64,000 nucleotides of DNA from Panopea generosa (lineage: Eukaryota; Mollusca; Bivalvia; Adapedonta; Hiatellidae), in the NCBI GenBank assembly GCA_029582155.1, contig CM055902.1, forward strand, positions 14,148,086 to 14,212,085, written 5' to 3'. A program made the translations under genes and the position numbers. Positions 1 through 14,533 of this stretch are shown here, piece by piece (positions within the stretch are counted from its first letter, which is position 1; every line of letters starts with the position of its first letter). A model generated the notes under the pieces. The model was not told the origin of the DNA. It did no database searches and was given only the letters and a program-made list of their open reading frames with translations.

Positions 1-30
1 CATTGGGATTCGTCTATAGATTTACAGAGT

Positions 31-104
31 GTGGCCGGGAGGAGATTCGAACGCATGACTATTGGATTGATAGTCAATCGCGCTTCCGTCTTAGCCCGGA
101 GTGG
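31..104 (-). repeat. tRNA-like SINE head (degenerate)
   Basis: Read on the - strand, this stretch resembles a tRNA: an A-box-like part, an anticodon-arm-like inverted repeat around GATTGACTATCAATC, and a good B box (GTTCGAATCTCC). The acceptor stem pairs poorly and no 3' body is recognisable, so a decayed tRNA-derived SINE is more likely than a working tRNA gene. The match rests on the B box. Confidence 0.35.
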
Positions 105-364
105 TGGTTATAATATGATGATAGTGAGATGATATTTATAATGACAGTTGCGTTGTTAGTGATTTGACTATGCGATGATTCTGTTAATACAGTTAACTGT
201 GATAATTATAGTGCTGCTACATCTGTTGCTACTGATATTGATTGAAGAAATTATGATGTTGTTGCTGCATAAAATAACTATTGATGATGATTGATGATGA
301 TTATGAATGATAATGATAATGATAATGATAATGAAGATGATGTTGAGATAATAATGTCATGATA

Positions 365-1495
<1,131 letters not shown>

Positions 1496-1499
1496 TGTT

Positions 1500-3420
1500 C
1501 TGAAGATAATTTCAACACAAATTATTATTAATAACTCGATCTTCTTTTATGAAGCAACTTAGTATAATAAATTATATATTTGAATGGTTAGATTTACGTC
1601 GTATGTAAATATTAATTGAACAGATTTGAATATTATGTATTTATTAGTTATTTGACAAATGGTTTATCCATTCGATAGTTATGAACTTTTTCATCAATCG
1701 ATCCTTGTAAACCAGATTGACATTAGGTAGCGTACAATTCGAATACCGTGGGAATCTGTAGTTTATAGACATCTGTATCTATTTGTTTACAATATATGTG
1801 AATTAAATGCGTATTTTTGGTTTTATGGTTATATTTTTTGTTGAACACGTATTGGCCGTAACGGACAAATACACATGGTGAATTGAGGAAACTTAGACCT
1901 ATATTTCATAATATATTATATAATTATATACGTTGATAAAATGTTTTTTTACCTCGTGTGTTTTAATTAACTATTTATCAATACAAACTAACTTGAATTA
2001 GGAAATTAAGTGTTTTAATTTATGATTAAGTTTAAATACGGCTACTGCGTTAACGTTCGATCTGTCTCATTACATAAAATATGCCTGTCATTTATCGAGG
2101 CCAGGTGTTAACTGTTGTGTATTAAATATGGTGCTAGAGTTAAACCATTTTCTTTGACGCATATGTCGATTTCTATAGTAAACGCCATATTTCACACCAG
2201 CGTGACATATTTTCATCAGCTCTTTTCAGGAAGTATATTAAAAATACGCTTATAAAAACAATATATCAGTTTTATAATAGATATATATATCTACTTATAA
2301 TTTGTATTTTAATCAAGTGAATTTGCGATATCAACGTTTTCACATTTTTCATCCCTACGCTTTCGACACGTCTCCCTAATCCTGTGCTGTTTACACAGCA
2401 TTGTAACGAAAACTCGCAACACAAACTTAACTATCCAAAATTACCCCATGTTGCGATACGCATCGATAGTCGCGTGATTGCAAGTTGATGTCATTAATTA
2501 AAACACATGTTCTTTCAAAGTTTCATGTTTGGTTTTAAATTTGTACACACTAGCTGGGTACACAATTTAGAGACGTAAAACGTTTAATTATATCAATGAA
2601 CAATTCAACTATTTACCTTGCCCAATATTATTATTTTTTTAATATAATTTTTTACGTACACGTATGTTAATTATACCGTTATATGGAATTGTAAATATAC
2701 ACATACAGAGAAGTTTCTGAAATTAGCAAACCTTGTCATGATGAAATTGCTATTAACCGGAGAATGTAAAGTTTTCGATATACCTCGATTTCAAAATAAA
2801 AAAAATACCAATTCTCCAGTTCGAAAAGGTGAAATCTCGTTCTCGTGTGTGACGAGATCTGTACGTGACTTGAGCTCAGAGGAATCGCGTCACACCATAA
2901 CAAACCGTAATGGTGCTTCTGACAGTAGTTAATTACAACAAAGTTACATAAACACCATAAAAAGAAAGAAAACAATACAAGATATGAAAGAAAATAAAAA
3001 AAAAAGTTTCTCATGATAAAATAAAATTACTTATTAACGTTTTGTGCGTGTTTGTATACTTTAATTAATGTTTGATTTCTGGTGATGGGTGGGGTAATTT
3101 GAAAACTTGAGAAGTTTTGTATTAATTTTTTTATCAATATCCCTACTACCATTTACAAATAGGGAATAGTTATATTTTATTTGTTTTATAGTTCATGCGA
3201 CATGACGGATTTTATTAATAATTCTTGTCTTTTTATAGATGTATTATCTACCAAATTTCGGACACAACTGGCGACATGCATTTTTGTTTAAAACGTAGGT
3301 AAATGATTTAAAAAAAACAACAACATTATGACTATAACATATCAATATAATCTAAATGTAATTTTTTGCAAAAAACTATGATTTTCTTTTATTTAAGAGA
3401 GCTTTGAATGCATTACAGAC
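1500..3420. other. AT-rich non-coding stretch
   Basis: No coding region, RNA gene or repeat family is recognised here. The short open frames on both strands around 2736-3014 have no recognisable product. The only local structure is a small hairpin near 2834-2858 (ATCTCGT paired with ACGAGAT), whose flanks resemble another hairpin near 4779-4819. Confidence 0.5.
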
Positions 3421-3833
3421 GTTTCGTACCACCAAACTGAGGTTTCGTACCACACATATGTTAATGCGTAAACTTTACAGTATTTCACACCATGATTAGG
3501 TGTCACACTCATTTACTTACGGTATTTGTTTGTAGTGTGTGATAGTATTGGATTGTTGATATTTGGGGTTGAAACGTAACTAAAATACATTTTATTTTGT
3601 TTATACATTTATTGTACCAACGAAAATTTGATATATTTATAGTAAATTTACACCATATACTACGGACACAAATCACACAAAATAATATACATACAATTTT
3701 GATTTTATCATATTTACTATATATTCTTCCAAGAAGAAAAATAGAATGATACACATTCACCTGCTGTTATACCGGGGTACTATATAAAATGTAAAAAAAA
3801 AAGGTCATTTTGGAAAGATATACACGGAAATAG

Positions 3834-4060
3834 AACGTCCGTCCCCGTAACATCCGCCTCCCCCTCCCCCACCTGCATACACATTCTATTTTTGTGAATT
3901 TATTGAATCAATTTCACTTTTATTCAATGTATTTTATGTTTGCAGAGTGCATCTAAGATATGAATACTTTATCCAAAAAAAAATGAACAAAAATTTAGAG
4001 ATTTTGTTTAATGTCGCTCTAATATAGAGGATGGACGTTACAAAAAAGGGGACGGACGTT
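3834..4060. repeat. 13-base inverted repeat pair
   Basis: AACGTCCGTCCCC at 3834-3846 is the exact reverse complement of GGGGACGGACGTT at 4048-4060, about 200 bases apart. It may be a small foldback element or the edge of a transposon. Nothing coding lies between the arms. Confidence 0.5.
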
Positions 4061-4231
4061 ACATAATTTCTTACCATTGGTATTGACCCCATAAATAACT
4101 GAAAATGTTTAAATTAAGTAATTGTCCATACTACTATGTAATATAACATACATCCTATCTTAAACCCTTGGGTCATAAAACATGTGGTGAATTATGCAAA
4201 GTGGGGTAAAATAGGCACGTTTTTTTCTCAT

Positions 4232-4306
4232 TACCACATGGTGTGACTGTAGTGTTGGTGAATTATGAAAGCTCAGCAGGATGCCAGAAACTGGACAGTA
4301 GCGTAC
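4232..4306 (+). repeat. 75-base direct repeat, left copy
   Basis: The segment beginning TACCACATGGTGTGA and running through GCTCAGCAGGATGC to GGACAGTAG recurs about 1 kb downstream at 5231-5304 in the same orientation, with a few differences. Together the copies bracket a CpG-richer stretch. They could be the short direct repeats of a mobile element or a local duplication. Confidence 0.65.
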
Positions 4307-4949
4307 ATTGTGTGCAATACTCCTGTAGGCAAATATATTCCATATGACACTATCCATCAAACGTTAAAAAGTCCTATTTGTCCAGCTAACTAGTAGACTG
4401 GGTAACGATGTCATATGGGCTAGTTATGGGTAAAATACACAATATGACAAAACAAAAAAACTCCAAATTATGCAAATATTAAAAATACCACTCAACAACA
4501 CTTTTTACTTTTAAATAATATGAAATTAGCATTATGCTAACATCACCCACTTACAACAGTAATAAAAGTCACAATAAAAAGGTAATCATGGTCAACAACC
4601 GCATCATTTCTTATGTTCATCATTGATACTAGCATACTCTCTCAAATTAAACATTATTAAACTGCTTTAATAAATATTTGTGTTGTTAATGTATGAAAAT
4701 TCAATTGTCTGAAGTAAATCTACATTGTTTCAGCAGCGACCGCGGTGAAACGAATTCCCCTGAGCTCATAGTCTCGGGCGAAATCTCGCTCTTGCACGCG
4801 ACGAGAATTCGGGATTTCGAAGAGGTCAATTGAATGATAACCGAAAACTACTAATCATAAACTCAGCTGGTACTCAGTACAAAATTGTATAATAATTAAG
4901 CGTTAATCGGAACACACATTCATTAACATATTGATCAAGTGAAACTGAA

Positions 4950-5040
4950 AAACGCTACGCATGCGCATAATACAAACTGAAACGGTAAAACGCTGCGCAT
5001 GCGCAAAATGGAAATGGATAAACGGTGCGCATGTGCATAA
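4950..5040 (+). promoter_or_regulatory. Three tandem NRF1-like palindromic sites
   Basis: TACGCATGCGCA (4956-4967), TGCGCATGCGCA (4994-5005) and TGCGCATGTGCA (5026-5037) lie in a degenerate tandem repeat of about 34 bases. The middle copy matches the NRF1 consensus (YGCGCAYGCGCR) in full. The surrounding 4.7-5.2 kb is richer in CpG than its neighbours. No gene start can be attached to it, so a promoter role is inference only. Confidence 0.4.
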
Positions 5041-5230
5041 GCACCCTAAACCGTTAGTTTCCAAACGAACCAACGAACTAACGCATCACAAACGTGGTCG
5101 AAACGGCGTTGAAACGTAAAAACTCGGTAATAAAACGGTTCCCGTACTGTACATTACCCAGGAGCTAAGGTGACAGACGTTAAAAAATAAGCGTACGGAC
5201 GCTTATTCAACAGTAGAGTTTTGAAAAATA

Positions 5231-5304
5231 TACCACATGGTGTGAATGTGGTGTTGGTAAATTATAAAAGCTCAGCAGGATGCTAGTTACTGGACAGTAG
5301 TTTA
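5231..5304 (+). repeat. 75-base direct repeat, right copy
   Basis: Partner of the copy at 4232-4306, in the same orientation, with small substitutions (for example GATGCTAGTTACTGG against GATGCCAGAAACTGG). Confidence 0.65.
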
Positions 5305-5514
5305 CACTTTAAAATCTAGATGGCTTAGTATGTCAAACCTACCAAAATGTGACAAATCACAATTCAAATCTGGGTGGTTTACTTGAAACGAAATCCCATG
5401 CTATTAGACAGCACTTGTATACTGCTAGACGAAAACTTCGCATCGTTATTCGGATTCATCATAACTTTAATGAAACAATTATTACTATTGTATATCTGTA
5501 TAACAGGTCTCCGT

Positions 5515-5712
5515 GATGATTGATATACGACATTGTGTCTCATTATCATTCGTTTCTCACCAATGATTCAAGTGGGAAAGTTATCAGTTACTTGCGGAGA
5601 CGGGGTGTGCTCGAGTATTGGTTAATCACAGGAAACAGTGGTTAGGTTAACTGATCGTCTGTTAGCCCTCGATGGCATAAACATGACGATAAATATTCAA
5701 TGAATCAATAAA
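5515..5712 (+). repeat. SINE, second family (body and tail)
   Basis: Shares with copies near 29.4, 35.9, 58.8 (reversed), 59.7 and 60.5 kb the blocks CATTATCATTCGT, GATTCAAGTGGGAAAG, CAGTTACTTGCGGAGA, GTTAGCCCTCGATGGCATAA and a tail of GACGATAAATATTCAAT plus short A/T repeats. The tRNA-like head is missing here, so the copy is 5'-truncated. The multiple copies and both orientations support a retroposon. Confidence 0.75.
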
Positions 5713-6759
5713 TCAATCTGTATAACAGATCAAATTTATATCAAAACGAAATCACTGTTATTCATTTAATACGTCACAATACATGTTGTAATTTTAAGTA
5801 GGGAATCTATTTCAGTCTAATCGAGTAACTCAAGTTAGGATATCCCCCGTTAGGTATATATATTTTTTGCAGGTTTAAGTAAATAACCTTTTGGTAATAC
5901 GGGGTCAGTGAGTATATATAGGTATTGTATAATAGGGAAAATGTATATAGCCAACTTGAAAAATTAAATCTTGATAAATTCGCCTGTCAACCAAACCTAT
6001 TTTACAATTCTTCATATTTTGACATGTGAACCGTGACGGTTTCACAAACATGGACTCGGTTTTATTTAGTCTTTTCCTGAAGAGTTCTGTAACACCCCAC
6101 GCACCTAGACTCCTAAATGTAGTTACTTTATTTTTATTTTCATTACATACTTACATTTGAAAGCTTACACAAACGCTCGCATGAACAACGAATATTATCA
6201 GTATGGATCATCCACGAAAGGTAGGTAGGGTTTATATTTCAGCCTGTTATAAAATAACACAAATGGCTGCGATACAAACATATGCCAACAATTTCGTCTA
6301 TGTCTCCCACAATCCACTATTATGTAATAGTTCAAACAGTTTGAAAATGTATAATGTTAACAGAAGAAAACGACTGCCACGTTTTAATCTATATCGATCT
6401 CTTATTCACGAATTTCACGTTTTATAATTACTGGATCAAATTGAGTTATGTGATTTTCAGAACGTTTTTATTTATCGAACGTCAGTTAACGGTAAACTTT
6501 ATATTAAACATGTATCTATCGAACGTCAGTTAACGCTAAACATTATTACAGTATATAAATGTTCTATTCTGGTAACAGCAATATTTCGTAATAAGGGGTC
6601 TACTACCAAAAGCGGTCGACACTGTTTCTTCACAGGCTGAAAATATTACAGCCAAAATGCAATATAATCATGTTTTATAATACTGAACCAGCGATTTCTG
6701 TTTACTGTTTTAAGAGATTATTTGTGTGTTTTGTATAATAACTAAGAGTTCGTGTATGA

Positions 6760-7220
6760 TAAACGCGATGTGTCATTTAACACGTCAAAGATATTTGTTT
6801 TAAAGCAATTCTACTTAAATATTGCAATTGCACATTTTAAGTTTCTTTAAACTAAGACACGTAACTTTCGTCTATAACCGATGCTTTTGTGATTGTGGCA
6901 GTGTAGTACTATCCAAATGCCAAATCCAATGTTTCACATGTCTAGCAAGTTAGTGCTTAACAGATGCAACAACTTGCAATATATTTTACTAAAATTAATA
7001 TTTATATCATACAAATCAGTAAGACTTGGATATTTTTCAGATGTTATACAATTACTATACGTACATTCTAGTATTATACTCCATTGTGGTGTATATACAA
7101 GTTAAACTAAATACACCAAAGAACTTTTTCAAGGACATTGTTATTAAGAGTTTCTTACACAACGATGACTTGGAGTGTTTAATATAAAACATTGAAGAAA
7201 AATCGAACAGACAACGTGAT
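6760..7220 (+). repeat. Local duplication family B, tail copy 1 (diverged)
   Basis: Weak but ordered similarity to the tails at 31.1, 38.1, 45.2 and 47.4 kb: GATATTTGTTTTAAAG, CCAAATCCAATGT, and CACAACGATGACTTGGAGTGTTT with AACATTGAAGAAAAATCGAACA. Same orientation as the others. No gene is supported inside it. Confidence 0.5.
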
Positions 7221-7229
7221 AGCAGCGCG

Positions 7230-9040
7230 AATCCCTTAGTTCTTGTTATCACAGAGGTTTTGTGTGTTCGTAAGCTGAACTCTACAATAAAAAGCCAATA
7301 CTTGACACGTATCCAATCGCTAAACTTTGCATAAATGTTGACACGTTTGTTTTTATAGTGGAATACTTTGAACATGTTCAAAGTAGAAAATTGAAAACAA
7401 CATTACTGTATAATATACAGGAAAATGTTATATCATACTGTGGCTGATTGGGTAATTTGGTTCGCTCTTACTATCACAATTTGTATCTTACTTGCAAACA
7501 TAATGCTGACTTAAAAACAATTTTGGACATAACATTTAAGCTCCTAATTTTATTAAAGTTCTGAAACTGAAAAGCAGGCAGGCCTGATATTTATGATTCA
7601 TGATTTAATCTATATAACCATTTCCTATTTATAATATTATTGTCTGAACATAAACTTATACCGGTAAATTAACGTATCATCAATGGGGTTATTTAATGGA
7701 TATTTTATGTTTATAATGCATATTCTAATTTACATTTGTTATTATAGGCTGTATTATAATATTCAAAAATGATACAAGGCAACGCGTTTCATATTATCAC
7801 AACGTGGTTGAGAAGCACTAAAGTCTGTTACCATATAAAAGTATAGTTGTACAAGTATTTAAAGTAACAATGTAAATAGTATTCAGTGTACGTGTTTTCT
7901 CACATACATAGTCGATTACAACGTATTTACAGCTGAATTATAACAGTGTGTCATGGCTACTCCCCTTTTGCTGTTTACTATGCCAGTTAAATGTTAAATT
8001 ATACTGATAAATACTAATACAAACACGGATTCGCATCAGATTATTGCTTCCGGCAAATGTTATATTTTATGGATATGTTCAAACGCATTTGAAACTACTT
8101 TAAGCGCGCTCGTAATGGTCTATATTGTAATATTTGAATAATTCAACGAACATCGTGGTCCAGTTGTTCAACGCTTGGTTAGTTTTACTCTGGTTTAAGT
8201 GAACTTTTGTAACTTCAGTATTTTTTATACTAAATGATTTGATGGCAATTTAAATGCATTTTAAGAAACAATATGACATATTTTTATAATGCTCAATAAG
8301 AAAGAAACCTAAAAAGTTTCACTTAACTCATGGTTAAGCTAACTTAGCTTGAACAACTGGGCCATGGGATATAAATCAGTGGTTATATAAATGACATAGT
8401 ACTTAAAGTCATGTTTTTTATTTTATTTTCTCTTAAAAGAGAATAAAGAGTATATAAAGCCGTATAATTATATTATCAAATGACTGTTGTCCAACAGTTT
8501 TATTCGAATTGCATTACAGTTTTGCTTCTTTTGGCATTGGATATAATCGAATTGCTTGTTTTACACTTTTTTTGCAGAAAATTTGCATATACTTGAGAGT
8601 CATAGTTGTATATCTGATATAAACACACATTTAGTCATAAAGTTGATATATCCCATCTATGTTAGTTTTCGTTATATTCCTAAATATAAACCCTTCCCTT
8701 TTTTACGAAGTATCCACAATGATAACAGTCATTGTATTGTTCGTCAATGTTTCATTCTACGACTTTCTGATGATAGCAGGACCCGTAAAATGCATAGTGA
8801 CTTTTATTTTTCAACAGCGTGAATTCATATCATGATTAATATACGAACTATTACAATATTTGTTCAATTTTCAAAATTTAAATATTGCATCAGTGCATGT
8901 TGTTTGAAGTTGAATCGACAATTTCTACGCCGAGGAGCTGAATATGACATTTTCGATTGCTTATTTTATGACTTCAAATTTACAACTGTCAATCCAAAAA
9001 CGACTTGATTTCGTAGTTACACATGGACTTTCCTTCTCTG
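7230..9040. other. Upstream region of the EGF gene, no gene seen
   Basis: AT-rich sequence without a recognisable gene or named repeat. It precedes the TATA box of the EGF-repeat gene and so may hold its regulatory DNA, but no specific site can be argued for. Confidence 0.5.
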
Positions 9041-9047
9041 TATATAA
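9041..9047 (+). promoter_or_regulatory. TATA box of the EGF-repeat gene
   Basis: TATATAA lies 68 bases upstream of the start codon at 9115. A start of transcription 25-30 bases downstream (about 9067-9075) would leave a 5' leader of about 45 bases. Position and sequence fit a core promoter. No cDNA end is available to confirm it. Confidence 0.5.
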
Positions 9048-9114
9048 TGCGCAAAAATAATAGAAAATTCAAATATTGAGCGATTAACACGGCTTAATAA
9101 AAGACGTAACCGTA

Positions 9115-12100
9115 ATGGTAAGTTATGCGTTAAATTGTATTGCTTCCTAATAATGTTTTTTCTTTTATAACCATTTGAACATGCATGCGGTATGTTAAAT
9201 TTTCAGTTGTTTTCATAAATATATTACACACAAACCTTGATATATTGTGTTGATTTTTTTATCGTGGTACTTGGAATAAACGCTGTAAATATTATATATT
9301 TCATAACGCATGTATTCATATTTGCAAATAAGGTGCTACAAAACAAATGTCTTAATTGGGCTGCTTGTGCATTAATTATCAATTAAACAAATACTTATAT
9401 CCATAAATTTCAGTTTCTTGTTTCCGGTTTACGCACTTGGTCGACTTTAAAGACTCCATTGTTTTACATTCATTTCAGGAACAGAAAATTTATAACGTGG
9501 GCTGGTGTTTATTAATTTGTGCCATGGTTTTTACTTTATCATCAGGTATGATGTTCATTTTGAAAAAATATATATCGTTAGAAAGGTCATATTGAAATAG
9601 TATGTAGGATTTTTTTTTAACTTTCAAGAGGCAGTTCATCTCACAAACGGAACGATTTTGCAGAATTATACTTTCAATATTATCCGTTGGTGATTGACAA
9701 TGCATATTGAGATTTGCCTTTGCATATAGAACTTTCCCAAAGTTGTAATACTTTTAAATTATTATTACTGAGAGATCGGTGATCTTTTAATGTTCAATGC
9801 TTTAAATATCTATTAAAATAAAAACAATTTATCCACTGCTTAGTATATGTAATGAATTTTCGTTTTGTTCTTTTCTTATTTTAACGTTATGTGATAAGGT
9901 GATACGAATGCGAATATAATTAACATTAGATGGTATTTTGTACGCATAATATATCACGTTTAATATCGCGAATATTTTTTATATGTATAACCTCAGCAAA
10001 GTGAATATAATTTACAGCTGCTGTTGATGATCAGTGTACTACGGGTGATGATTGTGAAACAAATGAAATATGTACGAATTCAAAATGTGCGTGTAAACCT
10101 GGTTTCAATGGAGCAGCGTGTACAGGCAAGTGATATTTGCAATACCGCAAGTAGTACACTCTTCATATATATCTTGCTATCAAACACTTAGTAGTATTTT
10201 AAATGCAGATGTGTTTTATGTGTTTGAAATTTATCCTTCTATTTTCTCAGATATATTGCTTATTTAACTCTTGTTGTTAACTGGGCGAATTTGTTTATGT
10301 TTAGTAGTCGCGTTTTGAAGCTTCGTAGAAAAATAGTAACAACTTTCAAACACCAAAGGAAATTGTTCTACATTTGAGTTCTGAATCATCAAGTATTCTA
10401 ATTTAATTTTGAGATATGCACCAGCCAAACGAAAATCCAATAATTATATTAAAAGAAAAACGGAAAAAAAACCCAGTTATTTATCCATCAATGTATATAT
10501 ATGCAATTGTATCTTTGCACATATCTAGCAACGAGCTTTGTTTTGTTTAAATATTAGTTGCTAGGAGAGATCATTTATTTATAAGAACAAACACACGTAC
10601 ATATATAATAATTTGACTCTGAACTACCGATGACGGTACTGAACTTCAAAACTTTCTTTGAAATACATAACTTAACTTCGAGATCGAACTTTTTAAATAT
10701 ATTCCATCTGGGAGATTGACATTCATTGAAATATAGTATAATTCAAATTGGCTATGGATTTTTGCATTTAAATTCTTGATGGAGATACTTTTATATAAAT
10801 GTAAATACATTAAGACCATCTTGGATATTGATCTTTGTTAAATATACATATTTTATCTCAGAAACTTGATTTTGTAAAGATATATGCACTGTACATGTAA
10901 ACAATCTTAGAAATTTGACATCCTTTAATACGTACATTATTCAATTTGGAGATTGACTTTTACACAACATATGCAATAGATAAACGTTGGAATTGAACCT
11001 TTAAATAAATAACTCAGCTTTGAGATCGATTTTTGTTTACATCTATATATTTTGGTCATTTTAGAGAGTTTTAAATACATTTTATTCTAATTGGAGATTG
11101 AACTTTCTGTTCAATGCTACATGCTATAACTTGGATATAAACTGTTTAAATAAATAATTGAACTTGACGATTAAATTAAGATCATGTTTACATTGCTTTA
11201 ACAAAAATTTTTTTAAGTAAACTTGGGTATTGATTTTATATTTAGAGCACAAGGAGAATGTTCAACTATCTTTGAAATATGCCATTTAACTTTGAGATTG
11301 ACCTTTCTTTGAAACATATAAAATATCTATCATCTTGGATACTGAACTATGAAATATTAATTTTACAGATTAACATTCTAAAAAAGAAAATATGACCCTG
11401 TCTTATGTATTGTTGTTCACGTACTCAGACAACAGTGTGTAAATAGTAATATTTTTATATCATTTTCCATCATTATGATTCATCGGCTGCCATTCGTCTA
11501 AAATGTACGTAGTGTCAATAAACTGAAATAGTTTAATTCCATTTCTGCTTCAAATGAAAAATAGAGTTAAATGGCATCTTTAAATGTTATAAACCATTAT
11601 GTAACCATTAGTTACATTATATAAGTTGATATCAAAATTGTACATATCATATAATGATCCATGTCTCGTATGTCGTTTTTATTCTATTGAAGAAACGGTA
11701 ACCATGGTATATGACTTTCTTTAAAATGTCTTATTCTCAAAGAACCTTTGTCGTTTTATTACGTACTAGTCAGTTGACGTGAAATCTATATGTCATACAC
11801 TTTGATCTTACCCAAAACTTCAGTCACTGCCTAGTCCAACATTCTCTGTAATTTCCCTTACCGTTAAAATTCTCTTACTCCATTGCAACGCCCAAATCTC
11901 GTCTGTCTATCCTGACACCGCGTTAGGACGGCCTGATCCTGTTTTTTCGTTCGCATCATGTGTAGTTTCAATCTTTAACGAATTGTAGTACACATGAATA
12001 GTTGGTCTAGACATCGCCCTATTGCCGTACTTATTTTAAATCAAACTTATCGTGTTTGATTTAAACATTAAACATTTAAATAAAAAAAATCAATGAATAC

Positions 12101-14465
12101 CTTGTTGTGCTTTCATGTTCACTTTTCGATCGAGAAGCACTTCTTGTTGTTCACATATTACGGAAATGACGTCACTTTCGGCATGCGATTATTTCGGGAA
12201 CATTGGTGAGCAATTTGTTACAATTACAACGATATTGTTGGCTTGTACTTTCATGTGTATCCAATGTCTCTGCAACGGTTACTACTAGCTCTGCGTATTC
12301 AACCTGCTTACTCAACGGTATTTACAATACATATACGTGACGCAATGACTTTAATGAAATATACGTTGATATATTTTTATTTAAAAGAGAAAGTATACTT
12401 TTCTGGAAGTTTTGGAATATTCCTCGTACATGAACACTTTTTGATTGACTTTAAATGAAATAGAAAAAATAAACCGACTGTATCGCACGAGTTGGCTCGT
12501 GCTCTATACCCTTGACTGAACATTACACGTTTATGTATTCATTTGCTTTAAACCCATAATAAATACATCTACCGGGTCTATTCATACATACATATTTGAT
12601 AATATGCGTAGTTCCAATAAATAGGATTTACCATTTGGTCAATGACATTTAGTCTATACTTACTTACTTTAGATCGATTGAGATGAAAGAGCATTTATGA
12701 ACTGCTTACTAATTCGCCACGAGTATTGTTTAATGAGAGGCATCAGGCCAAGTTTTGTATTGAACTGTTTCCACTACCGCTCCGCTTGTCATTAACATTT
12801 ACAAATAATAATGATATGTTTTATATTATTCACTACGATACAAATAAGAATGATTTTATAGTTTTTATATGCCCTTCAAATAGAGTACACATGCGCTAGC
12901 TACATGAAAACACGTCCAGGCAGACATTCCTTTAAGAAATATCTAAAATGCATTTGATATGATGTAACACAAAGTAAATTGTAGGGAACATACCTAAAAT
13001 CATCTCTAAAGATACACTTAATACTTATCAAATTTTAAATAATGTCAATATGCCTATGAATGAAATGGTTAATTCATGCTTAATTGTGTACACAAGTAAG
13101 AAAAGGGGTATTATAGATTTGAAATAACTGTATTTTTCAAATAATTCAGACATGTGATTATATTACTTCTGACTATATAATTGGTATCTTTATGAAACAA
13201 TATAATGATAACATATTAGATAGCCAAAGAGATTCAGTAATAAAAACATTACTCTGAAGATTTATATGATATTGTACGGGTAATTTCTATAATTTTTACT
13301 TTTGTTATTAAATTTTATAAAGTAAGTTCGGAACTGTCTTAAGGTGAACAAAATTTTGTTTTCAATACATGATTTTGGAAAGCAGTTACATGTTTCATGC
13401 CGTACCCATTTTAACAGATATTGACGAGTGTAATACCAACACCGACGATTGCGACACAAATGCCGCATGTAGTAATACGGATGGATCGTTTACGTGTGCC
13501 TGTAACTCCGGATTTGCTGGAAATGGCAAGACATGTACAGGTTAGTGTTTGTGAATGCAGGTTAATGTTGGTGAATGCAGATTAGTGTTGGTGAAATACA
13601 GGTTAGTGTTAGTGTACGCAGATTAGTGTTGATGAATGCAGGTTAGTGTTGGTAAATGCAGATTAGTGTTGGTGAATGCAGATTTATGTTGGTGTATATA
13701 GTATAGTGTTGTTGAATGCAGATTACTGCTGGTGAAAACAGGTTAGTGTTTGTAAATGCAGATTAGTGTTGGTGAATACAGGTAAGTGATGGTGAATGCA
13801 GGTTAGTGTTGGTGAATGAAGATTAATGTGGTGAATGCAGGTTAATGTTGGTGAATGCAGATTAGTGTTGGTGAATGCAGGTTAGTGTTCGTGAATACAG
13901 TTTAGTGTTGGTGAATGCAGATAAGTGTTTGTGAATACATCTTAGTGTTAACACAATACAGTCAATTTCTGGAAAAACATTTTTCATTCAAAAAACAATT
14001 TTTTTAATTATGAACTTTAATGTTTTAAACCTAATACTTTTGAATAATTATAACTATTATTAAGGTAAATTCAAAATTACAGCTCAAAAAGTTTGTAATA
14101 AACTGAGATCGGAGATAAATGGAATTAAAGTAGTAAAAAGAAATACTATTGATAATTTCTATTAATAGAATCGTCCACTTGGAATGTAAACAATCCAATT
14201 GGACGATTCTATTTATAGATCAATTATTTTGTGTACGAGTAGAGTAGGAGCGTGTGTATGTGTGTGAGTGCATACAAGTGCATTAAAATTAGAAGTAGTA
14301 GTGACAGAAGCAAAAACAAAAGAAGCATTTATATTTGTGCGTGCGTGTAGCAGAAATAAAAATAACAGCAGTAACATCATTATCATCACCATAAACAGTA
14401 GCAGCAGAAGTGGTAGTCGTAGTAACAGCAAAAATAGTACTAGTTGTTGTAGTAACAGTGGTAAC

Positions 14466-14533
<68 letters not shown>

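Noticed and set aside
2736-3014. Overlapping 92- and 64-residue frames on opposite strands
   Set aside because: No recognisable domain, no splice context, AT-rich codons. Opposite-strand overlap of this kind is expected by chance here.
12168-12180. CRE-type site TGACGTCA
   Set aside because: It lies inside the 0.9 kb repeat, is mutated in the other copy (TGACGTCT near 19266), and has no nearby gene start.
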